DNA from: Chrysoperla carnea
Taxonomy: Eukaryota > Arthropoda > Insecta > Neuroptera > Chrysopidae
Assembly (NCBI RefSeq): GCF_905475395.1
Contig: NC_058339.1
Location: 38,821,172-38,885,171 of the forward strand
Length of the DNA: 64,000 nucleotides
Reading direction: 5' to 3'
Shown here: positions 48,353 through 60,984 of the stretch, in pieces
Position numbering within the stretch: position 1 is the stretch's first letter
How the letters are laid out: every line of letters starts with the position of its first letter
Made by a program: the position numbers and the translations under genes
The notes under the pieces: generated by a model
Database searches by the model: none
The model's input: the letters and a program-made list of their open reading frames with translations, nothing else
Told to the model about the DNA's origin: nothing

Positions 48353-48766
48353 CAAATAAACTAAACAAAATTTTACGATTTAATTTAAATTATAGGCAAA
48401 CATCCTTACACATATGTGCCACGTATTTGCCTGCCACCTCTGCTAAATGTCTATGTCAAATAGCCATGCGTTTAATGTCATTATTACAATACATTTAACG
48501 TCAAAAAAGTACATCGTATATAAAAATTGATAGGAATTGATTATATATGGTAATTCTTATCAATATCATAATTACTAATTAACTTAAACTTTTATAAATT
48601 TGTGGTAAATTGCAGTAGATTTGTCTAACTCTTTGTATAAAAAAAATACTCATTTTAAAAAAATAACCTAACAAAATGCCAACTTGGCAGTTGGCATAGA
48701 TGAAAACAATACGTACATCGTTCTGAATTGTGTGAAAATAAGTCTGAAATCACTAGTGTTCCCGAA

Positions 48767-50506
48767 ATGTTGTTAATTACACGTCGATCGAAATTATTAA
48801 GAATTATTGCAGTGATATGTATTATTCTACCCTTATTATACTTATTATTTGTTCGACATGAAAGAAAACGTTTGAGTAACTATCAAGCAGCCGAGTACAA
48901 TCAACAATGGGTAAAACCATTTTTAAGTGATGGTCCAGGTAATTACGAACCACAAGATTTAAAACCACGGATTGGTCCTGGTGAAAACGGACAAAAACAT
49001 ATCCTTCGATCCGATCAAAAAAATGCAGCCCAAGATTCTGAATCAGAATTTGGTATGAATATTGCTTGTTCTGATGAAATTTCGTTAGATCGATCTATAG
49101 TGGATACACGTGATCCAGAATGCAAACGATGGAATTATCCAACAAAATTACCATCAACAAGTGTGATAATAGTTTTCCATAATGAAGGATGGTCAGTGTT
49201 GTTAAGAACCGTGCATTCGGTTTTAAATCGATCTCCAGAACATTCGTTGACTGAAGTGCTACTTGTGGACGATTTTAGTGATAAACCACATTTGGGGAAA
49301 AAATTAGAAGATTATATTGAGAGTTTAGATAGTCGAGTGCGTTTAATAAGAAATAAACAACGTGAAGGTTTAATTCGAACAAGATCCCGTGGTGCACAAG
49401 AAGCGAAAGGTGAAATTATTGTATTTTTGGATGCACATTGTGAAGTGAACTTAAATTGGTTACCCCCACTATTAGCTCCAATTATGCGGGATCGTAGAAC
49501 TATGACTGTACCTATAATTGATGGAATTGACCATAACAACTTTGAGTATCGACCAGTCTATACGTATGGGCACTATTTTCGTGGTATATTCGAATGGGGT
49601 ATGTTATACAAAGAAAATGAACTTGGTTACAAGGAATTATCAAAACAAGAATATCCAACGGAACCATATAAAAGTCCTACTCATGCAGGAGGATTATTCG
49701 CAATCGATCGTAACTACTTTTTAGAAATTGGTGCATACGATCCAGGACTATTAGTATGGGGTGGAGAAAACTTTGAATTAAGTTTCAAAATATGGCAATG
49801 TGGTGGAAGCATTGAATGGGTACCATGTTCCCGTGTGGGCCATGTTTATCGAGGATTTATGCCGTACAACTTTGGTAAATTGGCGAAAAAGAAGAAGGGT
49901 CCTTTGATTACTATTAATTATAAGCGAGTAATTGAAACATGGTTTGATGATAAGTATAAACAATATTTCTACACTCGGGAACCTTTAGCTCAATTTTTGG
50001 ATATGGGCGACATTTCCGAACAATTGGCACTTAAAGAAAAATTACAGTGTAAGAGTTTTGATTGGTTTATGAAGGAAGTTGCTTACGATGTATTTGATAA
50101 GTTCCCTGAACTTCCTCCGAATCTCCATTGGGGTGAACTACGTTCGGCCGCAAATGATCGGTGTTTCGATACAAGTGGAAATGGTCCACCAGCTCTAATG
50201 TCTTTGCATTATTGTCATGGATTAGGTAACAATCAATTGATACGTTTAAATGAAAAAGGTCAATTGGGAGTGGGTGAACGATGCATTGAAGCAGATAATC
50301 AAGGTATTAAATTAGCATTCTGTCGATTGGGTACGGTGGACGGACCTTGGGATTATGATGAAATTAATAAAACCTTATATCATCGAGTTTATCAAAAATG
50401 TATAGCGCTACATCCGCAAACGGGACATTTATCGTTAATGCCTTGCGATAACAATAACACGTATCAACAATGGATTTTCAAACAAATCAGACCCAACTAT
50501 AGATGA
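48767..50506 (+). CDS. Pgant7: Polypeptide N-acetylgalactosaminyltransferase, GALNT7/PGANT7-like
   Basis: Type II Golgi membrane enzyme, 579 aa, in one uninterrupted exon. The family transfers GalNAc from UDP-GalNAc to Ser/Thr; the T7 type prefers already glycosylated peptides (family knowledge). The first in-frame ATG after the upstream stop at 48701 is 48767, giving a short cytoplasmic tail and a membrane anchor at about residues 10-28. The GT-A domain runs from about residue 128 with VIIVFHNEGWS, the metal-binding DAH at 222-224, WGGENFELS at 331-339 and VGHVYR (His 359). CKSFDWFMKEVAYD (about 428-441) points to the T7 type. The ricin-B lectin domain (about 465-577) has RCFD, RCIE and KCIA repeats and a QxW motif at 567-569. 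Length fits the family. The lack of introns is odd for this normally multi-exon family and may mean a retrocopy or ancient intron loss. No premature stop is seen. Confidence 0.9.
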   Translation: MLLITRRSKLLRIIAVICIILPLLYLLFVRHERKRLSNYQAAEYNQQWVKPFLSDGPGNYEPQDLKPRIGPGENGQKHILRSDQKNAAQDSESEFGMNIACSDEISLDRSIVDTRDPECKRWNYPTKLPSTSVIIVFHNEGWSVLLRTVHSVLNRSPEHSLTEVLLVDDFSDKPHLGKKLEDYIESLDSRVRLIRNKQREGLIRTRSRGAQEAKGEIIVFLDAHCEVNLNWLPPLLAPIMRDRRTMTVPIIDGIDHNNFEYRPVYTYGHYFRGIFEWGMLYKENELGYKELSKQEYPTEPYKSPTHAGGLFAIDRNYFLEIGAYDPGLLVWGGENFELSFKIWQCGGSIEWVPCSRVGHVYRGFMPYNFGKLAKKKKGPLITINYKRVIETWFDDKYKQYFYTREPLAQFLDMGDISEQLALKEKLQCKSFDWFMKEVAYDVFDKFPELPPNLHWGELRSAANDRCFDTSGNGPPALMSLHYCHGLGNNQLIRLNEKGQLGVGERCIEADNQGIKLAFCRLGTVDGPWDYDEINKTLYHRVYQKCIALHPQTGHLSLMPCDNNNTYQQWIFKQIRPNYR

Positions 50507-50808
50507 AATTATTAAATTTTTTTATATGAAAATCGGTTTGTACTTTAAAGTATGCAGAAGCTCAAAATTTCTGAAAGAACTAATATTTCCTAAAATTTAT
50601 TTAAATTAAGTAATTTATGCGTTTTTTAATTTAAAATCTAAGTTATTTACTACCTTTTTATAAACCGTGACTAGACACCAGTATATTATTAAAAAATTAC
50701 GTAAAAATTTACTGTTTTTTTTAAGTAATTAATTTTCCTCTTCGAATTATTTTTTGCTCAAATTAAAGATCTGTAAAAGTATTGCGTTATTTAATAATTT
50801 TTACAGAA

Positions 50809-51271
50809 AATAGGGTATTATCGTTGTCAAAAATAAATTATGAAGTTTAAAAAAAGTTAAAATTTATGTAAAAATATACTTAAATATTCTGATTTCGAGC
50901 CATAAAAGCACATTTTTCTTTTAAAATATTAAAATTAAAAATCGTAATTTTTAAACTGTATATCACGTGACCTAAAACGCGGGCAAGCCTTGCTGTGATG
51001 TCATATCGGTATGAGCCGTAGAACATCAATTAATTCAGTGTAGACATCTACAGTATAATAAGTACATAGATAATAAGTATTTATATTTATTATAATCAGA
51101 TGTCTATGAATATATCTGTCAACCTTATTTGTGTTTTTTCGTGTAATGATACCGATATTACATCATCAAATTGGATGCCCGCGTTTTTGACAGTTTAAAT
51201 TTTTGGTGGCTTTTTATTAGCAAAATCAACATTTTGAATTACTTTTTCAAAAGTAGTGGAATACCCTATTG
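50809..51271. mobile_element. Repeat family B, TIR-bounded MITE-like element
   Basis: Starts AATAGGGTATT and ends AATACCCTATT, a perfect 11-bp inverted pair, with about 440 bp between. The right third ('tggtggctttttattagcaa', 'aatcaacattttgaa.tact') recurs at 56028-56103 inside an MVD intron. The left-end word also occurs at 6216 ('aaatagggtattactc'). No coding capacity. Confidence 0.55.
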
Positions 51272-53827
51272 TATTAATAGCTTAGATTTTAAATTTTAAA
51301 ATACACTGATCCAGACGAAGAATATGGATTAAAACTGAAATATTTTTTATATGTAAGATTAATAATGATATAAAGCCTTAAATCCCTAAAAAGACAAAGA
51401 TGCTTTTTTTGCAGTTTTACAATTATTAAAACATACAATTTCTTAATTTTTCTAAACGTTTAATATAATAGAAGATAAATTAGTCGAATTGATTGAAATC
51501 GAAATAATTTTGTTTAAATTTTAAATCGAAGAAGTTTTTGCCATTTTCTGAGACTACCAGTGTATATCTAACTAATTGCTTTTTAAATAAACTGCCAATT
51601 TTTCTTTGTATAAATCCAGTGTACATGGGAAAAAACTACAAAATACTAGAATCCAAATTTTTTTAAATTGGATTTATTACTTTTCCTATATCGATCAAAA
51701 AATTCTATGAATAATTTTTTTTCGAAAAAAACAAATAATGACTGCTTAATAAAATTGTTATTTATTTTTGTAATAGGGTTTGTATTATTGGTGTGACAAA
51801 AATCTAAGATTGTTAAAATTAGATACATTTCGATTTTTGTAAATAAATTTTGAAATATTTATAATCTATCTCTCTTTAATGTTTTTGAAAATGTGATTTG
51901 TACAAAAGAAATAAAAATTTTATCAAATTTTTCGAGATGAATGCGCAAATTGAATGTTATTGGTATATTTTTTTGGATATTTCGAAAATGGGTAGCCATT
52001 TTGGAAAAAGTTTTTTGAAATAGCACGAATATGTTAAATAGAAAATTGTATTTTCTACGTTTTCTGTTTCACGTATTTATTATGCTCTTTCCAAAACAGT
52101 TTCTATAAGCTATCGTAAATTCTTTAATTTTACTCCATTGTTCGAATGAATGTGTGTTGTTTTATTCATATTCTCAGAGTTTTCTTTAGAAAATATTGAA
52201 GCTAAATTTATAAACTTTATAATCTTAGAAAAATATCTGAATAAATTTCTTATTGAAATGAATTGGAAATCAATTTGGTTCATTTATTTATACCAGTGTT
52301 TCTCAAAGTGGGAGGTAACGCACTCTTCTGCGCTCGAGAGGAAATCGAAACTCGAAGTCTAATCACAAAGTTAATTAAATGATAGATATTTGTATTTAAA
52401 AATCGATATTTTGAAAATTATATATATATTTTTCTAGTTTTTGGATGTCATACGTGTCCAAGGCTGAAAAAAGTCCTAGGTCAAGTATACAAATGTTTAT
52501 TATAAATAATACCTCCTTATAAATAAAACGATAATTCTGATAATGTGTAGATATGAAAAAAATACATTCCATTTTTTTAAATAAAAATTTCCAAAAAAAA
52601 GAACTGTTTTAGAATTATAAAAATTTTATGTGCATGATAAGATAATTCACAAAATACTATCTATGTGTTAATATTATAAAAAATACGTGTGTGGAGTTTA
52701 TTGGCACGGATTTAGGAAGTGGTAATATCATCAAAAAATATTAATCCAAATCCGTTGCTGTATGTGTGTACTGTAATAGCCAACTTATACAATATACTAG
52801 AGACTAAAAAATTTTTCTTAATGACGGGATTTGTCCGTTGAAATATTCTTGTTTTTTTTTTCTTTTATTTTATTCAATCACATCGCTCTTGTAAGAACGT
52901 GCCTTTACAGTTTTATATTTTAATGGAAAAACAAAAAAATGTTAATAAATGTATGTTAAATTTTTTATAACATTGGATTTTTCATTTATTTATATCCTAC
53001 CCCAAAAAACAAAAGTCCGTAATGCCAAATTATGATCGAGTAAAGAATTTATTATATTCGAATAGGTCAACGTTAGAGGTAAATCAATATTCAAAGGTTT
53101 TAATTAGAATGAATAGGCAATTCAAGATTTTGAATGCATGTTAATGAAAGCAACTAAAACAAAAAAATTTCAAACTTGTTAACAATGGATGACTTGAAAA
53201 GTTTTGGTCCAAGCCGTCAAGTTTTGTCATCTTTTAATAGTTAACTTTTCATTTTACCGCGGTTGAAAAAATAAATGTTCTTAATCATGCTACAATTCCG
53301 GATATAGGAAAATTTTTGGAGGAAATGTTATACATTTCAGACACATCATTTGTAATTGCTTCGTTGTTTATTGTATTCGAAGTACGCTGCTTATTCGTTA
53401 TTTCTTTACTACCAGACTGTCTTTGGTATCTATGGCCTCTGATTTATAACCAAAAAAAAATTTGGAGGGAACCACTGTCCCAATAGTCAAATTCTGCATC
53501 TGGGCTTACACTAGCACTTGAGTTTTGCGTGGAAATAACAATGTAATCGCTTAACTCTCAACTGTAAAAAGTTAGAACACGAAATTACATCGAAAATTAA
53601 GAAACAGAAGTCTTTTTTTATGAACAAAAGTTTCGCATACGAGTTTGAAAATTAAGTAATTTGAATTCGACAAAAACCATCATTTAAGGTAAAAAAAACT
53701 TCCGGCAAATGCAATTTCTTCCTTGTAGCTCTCTCCAAACTGAACTGATTTTGTTGAAACATCGAGCCACAGCGAAACAGACACATATATCGGTCAAACT
53801 TACAACAACCCACTTTTTTTACAAAAA

Positions 53828-54285
53828 TCAAGGTATATTAAGTTTAGTCCCAAGTTTGTAACGCTTATAATATTGGTGCTACGAACAAAATTGTGGTATA
53901 GATGTTCATAAAATCACCTAATTAGTCCATTTTCGGTTGTCTATGCCCGTCTGCCTGTAGACACGATTACTCAAAAACGAGAAAAGATATCAAGCTGAAA
54001 TTTTTATAGCGTGCTTAGGACGTAAAAAGTGAGGATTCTACAATGGAACATAGCTCAACTGAATCTTGTAAGCCATTGGAAATAAAACAAAAGTTTATAT
54101 GTAAGTTCCTTATAAAAAAAGAAACAACTTTTGTTTGAAACATTTTTTCGTACATATCTCTGTTTACCCGTACGGGTGCAAATCATTCTTTACTTACATG
54201 ACGTAAAAAACAGACGAGTCAGTAATCAACACTGTCTATACAAGTTATTTTAACAATTAACTCAGTTAATTGCTTCTTTTATAAT
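53828..54285 (+). repeat. Interspersed repeat family A, copy 4
   Basis: Same ordered words as copy 1, from 'aagtttagtcccaagtttgt' to 'aactcagttaattgcttc'. Includes 'gatatcaagctgaaattttt' and 'ttcgtacatatctctgttta'. Confidence 0.8.
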
Positions 54286-54492
54286 AAACTCAATAGATAT
54301 GTTTCATTTCTACTAACATTTCGTCCAATTTTTTAAAGATCATAAACTAGATCGATTTTGTTTTGAATGTAAAAGTTATAATTCTTATGTAAATTAATAA
54401 CATTATTTAAAAGTTAAATTTACTTCTACGAGGGACATAAATTTTTAACAATGGAAAATAAATACAAAAAGATATTAAACAAAGAAATATAA

Positions 54493-54498
54493 TTTATT
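54493..54498 (-). terminator. Polyadenylation signal for MVD (minus strand)
   Basis: TTTATT on the plus strand reads AATAAA on the minus strand, 84 bp beyond the MVD stop codon. Confidence 0.5.
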
Positions 54499-54581
54499 AT
54501 TTTACCCGTATTTAAAATACCCCCACTTATAAACTATAAACAAGGCAAAATATGAATAAGCTCGATAAAACAAAAACATGT

Positions 54582-56927
54582 TTACTTTGGAAGACCATTT
54601 TCATCAAGTAAATGTTCGTTTGGATCATTTAATAATCGAGGTCCATCGCCTACTTTAGTATAAATAATATACTTTAATAAACCATTTGTCTTGGGTTTTA
54701 TTGGAATTGATTTTATAAACTCCTAAAAATAAAATACATTATTACAAAATTTTATCGTCTTTAGGCTGATGGTTCGTTGTGTTAGCTTTATGTTACTTTA
54801 CCTCTGGTACGGAAGACGGGATGTCGATTGGGATTCCTTTTACATAGTCGATATCATTATCGTTGGGTGGAAATATTTTATTTAATACTGATAAGAATAT
54901 TGGCACGGTTTCTTCTAAAAGATATAAACATGCGTTTGGGCCTGCATCGAATGTATACGCTACCTGAAATTTTATATGTAGGAAAATTATGTGTTAAGAT
55001 AGAAACTTTAGAATTTGTTTTCAATATTTTTTTAGAAGATATTTATCGCCAAAAATTATGGTTTTTCCCAAAATAAAAATTTAAGTTGAGTAAAAATGAA
55101 AATAACATCTTTTACGCTAGGAGGAAGCCCTAGAGACAAAGATTTCGGCGAAAATAAAGAGAAGCAAATAAAAATTAAACAGCCACCTTTAGCGATCCAG
55201 AAACTTCGTTAAAACAATGTACCAGCTCCACAATATCCCTGGATGTGTCATTCATATAAAAACATGGCGGATTTGTATCCAAACAAACAGCATGGAATTG
55301 ATTTGAGTCTTGTATCGTTAATTTTGCAAAAGTTGTAAAATCTTTTTCCAAAATTGCCTGGAAACAAGAAAACAATATTTGAAATGTTGAATTTCAAAAT
55401 AACGAAACTTTTGTTTGCGAAATTACCTGGCTCATTTGTTGTATACGTTCAGGTACACACTTTTCAGCACGATACTTCAGTAGTTGAGACGTTAAAACAC
55501 TATTTTTCATTCCAATACTAGATGGACATTTTTTCTGTGTCTCATTTACGACTAAAACTAAAATTCTCATTTCTGGCCAATGATCTGCTGGTGCAACTTC
55601 TTTAGCAATTGAATCACTACCGTCATCTTTTACACCAGCATGCCAACGTACCCAACCACCTAAAGTACTGCGGCAAGCACTGCCAGAACCCTGTCGAGCA
55701 ATTGTCGAAATATCACCTCGGATTGAGTATAATTGTGATAGTGAGTACACTGAAAAACAAAATATTTTCAAAAAATAACAATCGATTCCTGTATAGCCGT
55801 ATAATCTAAACGTTAGGAATCTGTTTATTTAAGACATGATTAAATTTTCATATTTCATAAATAATAACTTCAAAAAAGAATGTTTTGTGAACGCCATAAG
55901 TTCAACATCATTAAAAATCATTAAAAAGATATAGGACATCATTAGAAGATATATAAGATCATTAGAAGAAATGGAAAATTTGATTAGGTTTTTGGGTGTT
56001 TGTTTGGCTTTATTTATGTGTCTTTTCACATAGATTTGGTGGCTTTTTATTAGCAAAATCAACATTTTGAAGTACTTTTTCAAAAATAGTAGAATACCCT
56101 ATTTATAAACATTGATAAATGGCGTAATTTTGAACCCAAAAATCAAGTTCATTTGACAATTGCTCAAGTATTTTCTAAGGTATCGTACAATTTCCTAAAT
56201 GAAATCCTAAATTTTAAAGATTTTTTCTTTTGCGCGTATAATATTAAAAACAATATAAACGCATGATTTGCAATTAACTATACTCATAGAAAATTAGTCG
56301 AATATCTGGCTTAAATTTTGATCACAACGGGTATTTTAATATTTAAGCTTTAGAAAAATTTAATTTATAATACCTAAACAAGCGTAACCAGCTGCCGATG
56401 AAGCCAAACCAGCTGCAGTTGGAAAATTATTCTCAGAACAAATATGAATTTTCCATGACAAAATTTGTTTCGAATCGTTTTCTTCGTTGCGTACACGATT
56501 TCGGACTGTAATATACAATTTCATTTTAAAATTTACTCTTTTACTAGGCCAAATGAATTACTTACTTTCCGTCAAGCAATTTTGTAAGCGATAATTCTCA
56601 AAACTTTCTTCTTTACCATTTAACCAAATTTTATTTTCTTTAAAATTTGGACTTGCCATAATTGTAGTTTTGGCACACATCTACAAATTGAAAAAAGGTA
56701 TTAAGATTTCTTCTACAAGGGGCTGCCAATGAAATTTATTACCTGTTCGAGTGCCAATGTGGCACTTAACGAATCATTTACAGGAATTATTTTCTCTTCA
56801 CATTTTTTACCCCCTAGAACAAATGAATAATAACTTAGTAGGAATTAACAAAAAGGGATTTTTGAATTTACATACAATATTTTATCACAGCAATATTAAT
56901 TGGGGCTATACACGTAACAATCTCCAT
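54582..56927 (-). CDS. MVD: Diphosphomevalonate (mevalonate pyrophosphate) decarboxylase
   Basis: Converts mevalonate diphosphate to isopentenyl diphosphate with ATP; last step of the classical mevalonate pathway, cytosolic. Eight exons on the minus strand: 56927-56876, 56813-56743, 56680-56566, 56505-56374, 55749-55427, 55357-55187, 54963-54802, 54722-54582. All have GT donors and AG acceptors, phases join, and the total is 388 aa (human about 400). The N-terminus [13 protein letters not shown] has the family's conserved Lys16, Tyr17 and Trp18. [15 protein letters not shown] (105-119) is the GHMP ATP-binding loop, GSGSACRS (144-151) includes the conserved Arg150, [19 protein letters not shown] is in exon 6, and TFDAGPNA carries the catalytic Asp294. 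The C-terminus ends LLDENGLPK. In insects the product feeds juvenile hormone synthesis. The exon 6 donor is GTGGCT, weaker than the others. The 624-bp fourth intron holds a family B repeat end. Confidence 0.95.
56028..56103 (+). repeat. Family B repeat end inside MVD intron 4
   Basis: 'tggtggctttttattagcaa' to 'gaataccctatt', nearly identical to 51204-51271. Only the right end of the element is present. Confidence 0.65.
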
Positions 56928-57347
56928 TTTACAAATTTGAAATATTTGTTGTACTAAATATAGTGATGTTTTATACAGTTTTCTACCAGTAACATACTTA
57001 ATTTACATTTGAATACCCTCCTAAATTTAAAAATCAACCAATTGAATATATATATATCTTATGACTTTGTGTTACGTCAGAGATTTTGTAAAGCAATTGA
57101 CAAATAATATTGTCATTTTAATTTTTTAACTAAAAACATGGAATAAATTTGATGAAAGATTATTATTATTTTATCGTATTTCATCTCACTTAAAACTAAT
57201 GTCTAAATTTTCACTTCTTTATTAATATTTTCTTTTGACAGTTCTTTGAAAGCCAGTGGCGTGTACTTCTATTATAGACAATCAGTTGTTTGATATTTGA
57301 CAATGTTGACAAGTTTATTAGATTAAAACAAAAGAAGGGTGATTTCA

Positions 57348-57926
57348 ATAGGGAATATTCATAAAATTTGGTTCCAATATTTTTCTTCCGTAATTTTAAT
57401 GACTGGAAATTTCAACTAAACCATTATTTTAGTAATTAATATCTTTTTAATTACTTAAAATTAATTAATAAAAGTACAACATCAGTGAGGGCATTTAAAA
57501 ATTTCTAAAACGGATATTCAAATTTTTAAACGGATGGGACATCAAAGTACGGGATTGTCAAATTTGTTGACATACTATATGATATTAATTACCTACATCT
57601 TATATGGTATTTCAATAAATTATACTATTCTACGGCTTTTTATTAGAAAACTTAATAATCATGTGTGTAAATTCTATGTTGTAAATTCATTTTTTAAAGT
57701 GTAAATTATACATTGAACTGTCAACATTTGAGAGTTCACGTACTTATACGTCATCAATAGAGAGCGCCAAAAAACTGCGTTTAAATATCTCAAAATTATA
57801 ATGTATTTTAAATATTTGTTTACACTTATATACAGCATTTTTAAATAGTATTTATATTTTTTACTTTGTTATAACGGTGTAAACTATGAATTAAATATAT
57901 AAAAAAAATACATGAATATTCCCTAT
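57348..57926. mobile_element. 579-bp interval with perfect 15-bp terminal inverted repeats
   Basis: ATAGGGAATATTCAT at 57348-57362 and its exact complement at 57912-57926. No target duplication is visible and there is no coding frame. It contains 'gagttcacgtacttatacgt' and 'catcaatagagagcgcc'. Likely a MITE. The ends differ from family B (AATAGGGTATT) but share the AATAGGG start. Confidence 0.45.
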
Positions 57927-58689
57927 GGTGGAGTTAAATCTTTATCAAATTTAGATACCTTTGTTTCTACTATAAAAAAAGTACAGTTTAAATAAAGATG
58001 TATAGTGTCGTAGTTACGAAAATTTACATTTTGAATATTTTTTATTTTATATCATTATATTTTTTAAACGGGGAATTTAACTTCGATTGAGGATGAAACT
58101 TGGTAAACAGCACAATATTTTTCTAATGAATTGCCTAATTTAATAATATCGATACCAACCCAAAATACTATACAAAATTTTAATAACTTAAATTTTGTTT
58201 CTACTTTTAATACACAGAATTTTTTACTAAGGGCTTAATTTTTATTCAAAGAGCTTTATATCACATCAACGTTTTTCTTATACCATGTACCTAAACGTTT
58301 TTTATAAAATAGATTTTAACCGTTTTGCTATAATATAAACAAACAAAAACTCATAGGACATTTAATTTATTTTCTATTATTCACAACTCTAGTTCGTAAG
58401 TGAATTGGTAGAAATTACCTTTAAAACATTAAAAGAAGTTTTAATACTCATACAACAATCAGTCAAACTGGCAACATCGCTTTTTGAATTCGTTTTCAGT
58501 ATAGTTTAATTTTAACATATTAGCTTAAGAAGTTTTGATTGCTTGTATAGAAAACAATTAAGTTGAACTTTAAAAGCTCTTGAGTAAACAAATGACAAAT
58601 AATCATTTAACTAATTAAGTATTTGAAATTTGACATATGATACAAATTCTAATATATACATATATTATATTTCAGACAGATGTCACTAA

Positions 58690-58795
58690 TTTAAAAATTC
58701 AAAAACGATGCGCGCGCACTAAACAAAAGTATATTGTGTGTATGTTATGTTCATTGCCCTGTGATCCGGCCGGCCGTTTACATGGTAGTGTAACA
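58690..58795. other. Isolated GC-rich patch
   Basis: 'gatgcgcgcgcactaaac' and 'gatccggccggccgtttaca' stand out in DNA that is otherwise almost all A/T. It could be a promoter or a non-coding exon of MVD or of an unseen gene to the right, or a repeat fragment; no frame supports coding. Confidence 0.25.
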
Positions 58796-60984
58796 CGAGA
58801 TATTATTTAATATTATTAAAATGAATTAAAAATAAATATTATAAAATTTTTTGTTTATTTAAAATAAACTTTTTCATAACATGAATAAATGTTCTTTAGA
58901 AAAACGGTATTTGTAGGTAATGTTTATGTTAGAAATTTACACTGTGAAGTGATTTTTAAAATTTATATCGAGAGTTGTAAATAAATCTTTTTTTCTTCTG
59001 TTTTAAAATCTGTGAGTGCTTCTTGCATCTTCATCTCAACCTGATATAATCTTAAATGGTAGGTATGTTTTGATTAACCTTGAAAACAAAAGCTTAACGA
59101 ATTCTTTTTTTTTTTTTTTTTTTAAATAAGAAACTTAACTGGTTAAAATACCCTTAAAAAGGTGCTTTTGAAAGATCTTGTTTTATTTTTTTGAAATTTA
59201 TTTGGTATACAGATCATATGTTTTGAGAATATTAATAAAATTTTCAATTAAATAATGTTTACATAAAAGTTTGGTCAGATTTAAATAAAGAAAATATTTC
59301 ATATATAATATTTATTCATTATAAATTTTATTACTTAAATGTTTTCGATTTATTTATTTTGTTTTAACTAATTTTAAAAGTGACAAGATCACATTACTGT
59401 GTTTGACAGAGATGGATGTAGTTTTATTATGCCGCTGTGTATACATTTTCTTAAAATTTGTATTGTAAAATCTATTTTTGTGCGTCTTTGGCTTATTAAA
59501 AACACGTGTATAAAAAAAAATTGTATATAGACACACTCGCCAGGTATTTTCATTTTTCTTCGTTTTTGACAATGTCTAAGAAGTATATATTGAGTGGAAC
59601 AAAATAAAGCAGCATTGAAACATGTATATTTCGATTTTTTTTAAATTAAATTTTTTGTGCAAGCCTCCTTTAATGGTAAGAGCCAAGCCATCTGAAATTA
59701 TCTGTATTTTTGAAATTCTTATACATAAAGTTTGAATCTAAAAATAAAAAGGTTTTTCTTGGCTAGGTGATGTTAGTACAAACAATAGCTTAATCTCCTT
59801 AAGCGTTGCCTCTTTGCGAATTAAAAATAATCAAAACAGGTACATGCCTGGAAATCCTGTAATGTAGGTAATCTTTTTTTTATCCAAAGTTTAGAGCCCC
59901 TAGAAAATATTGAAAAATAACAATTTGGGCAATAGTCCAAAATATTGCAATTTCGCGAATCAGGAAAAAAACTAAACACATATGTCTGGAAATGTTAGAG
60001 AACCTTTGTTTAACCAAAGATTACAATGTGCAGAAAAATAGGTGTAAATTTTTAGATTACGTATCCCATTAAACTGAAGAATTAAGTTAATTAAACTTTC
60101 GTAGTAATACGATGTCAAAAAAAGGACCATTTTTAAATGAATCGCTTGCCAAATCGTCAAGTGCAATTTTCGTATCATTTGGATCTTGTAAAGTGATTGC
60201 TTAGTTCCATTTAGAATCATTTAACCAGAACGTTTAAATTTTCATCAGATTTTTGATAGTTGTATTATTTTAACATGTAGCAAACATTCTTAAATAGATT
60301 TTAAATCAAAGTCATAAAGAAACCACCTAAGATTATTAAATGCACAAAAACTACAAAAGCATATATGCAAGGGAAAAATAGGGCAAATTTTGAGTGTTTA
60401 AGCTTAAAGAAATCAAATATACTTGATTTGGTCTTGGCCCAGCATTATTTGCGTCATCAAATAAGCGAAATAAGAGGCGACAATAAATTTTTATCTTAAT
60501 ATTCAGTTAAACGCAAGATAGCAAGCAAAATATTCAGAAAATTCCGAATTTTCGAAAAAACGGCGAAAGTAAAATCGGAAAAGTACTTACTTCCAAAACC
60601 TTAATGGTTATATAAAAAATAATTTTAAATTATCAAAGTTAAATTCATAATTTCTTGAAAATAATTATCTTAGATCATCGCAATTTTCTTAATAATTATC
60701 TTATTATTATTAATTGTTTATTAGAATTCAATTATGAGTATTTTTATGATTTCCACTTTAAGGAAGTTTGTCTTAAGTAGGATGTCACGCCGACTCATAT
60801 ACGACATATTTTATTAATTTTAACCGACAAATTCCAATTTTCGTGCAAGAAACTATACAATTATTTTTTTCAAATTAGCCTTTCAAATATTCAGTAACGT
60901 TAGCGCCCTAGGAAAGTACCTTACTGACGCCTCTTTAGCTGCCATATATTCTAAATTTGAACTAAATAGGTACTTATTATAACT

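Larger units (their letters stand above)
44520..48766. other. Gene-free stretch between dpp2 and the GalNAc-transferase gene
   Basis: No coding frame recognised. About 45040-45190 is somewhat GC-richer with loosely inverted words ('aagtctcgctctgg' and 'cgagagtctt'). About 46550-47000 is almost pure AT. A hAT-type element with a nested family A copy occupies 47493-48352. The 94-codon frame at about 46910-47194 has no protein features. Confidence 0.5.
50507..54492. other. Gene-free stretch between the GalNAc-transferase and MVD genes
   Basis: The two genes converge here (plus and minus strand), so the stretch holds both 3' ends. It contains a family B repeat (50809-51271), a family A copy (53828-54285), a transposon-tail fragment at about 53740-53815 and AT-rich DNA. 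I see nothing nameable in 51280-53730. Confidence 0.5.

Noticed and set aside
48728..48766. TTG start giving a 592-aa GalNAc-transferase
   Set aside because: There is no ATG in these 13 codons; the first in-frame ATG at 48767 gives the expected short cytoplasmic tail before the anchor.
57255..57275. Possible second hAT end 'CAGTGGCGTGTACTT'
   Set aside because: No matching inverted end or 8-bp duplication was found nearby.
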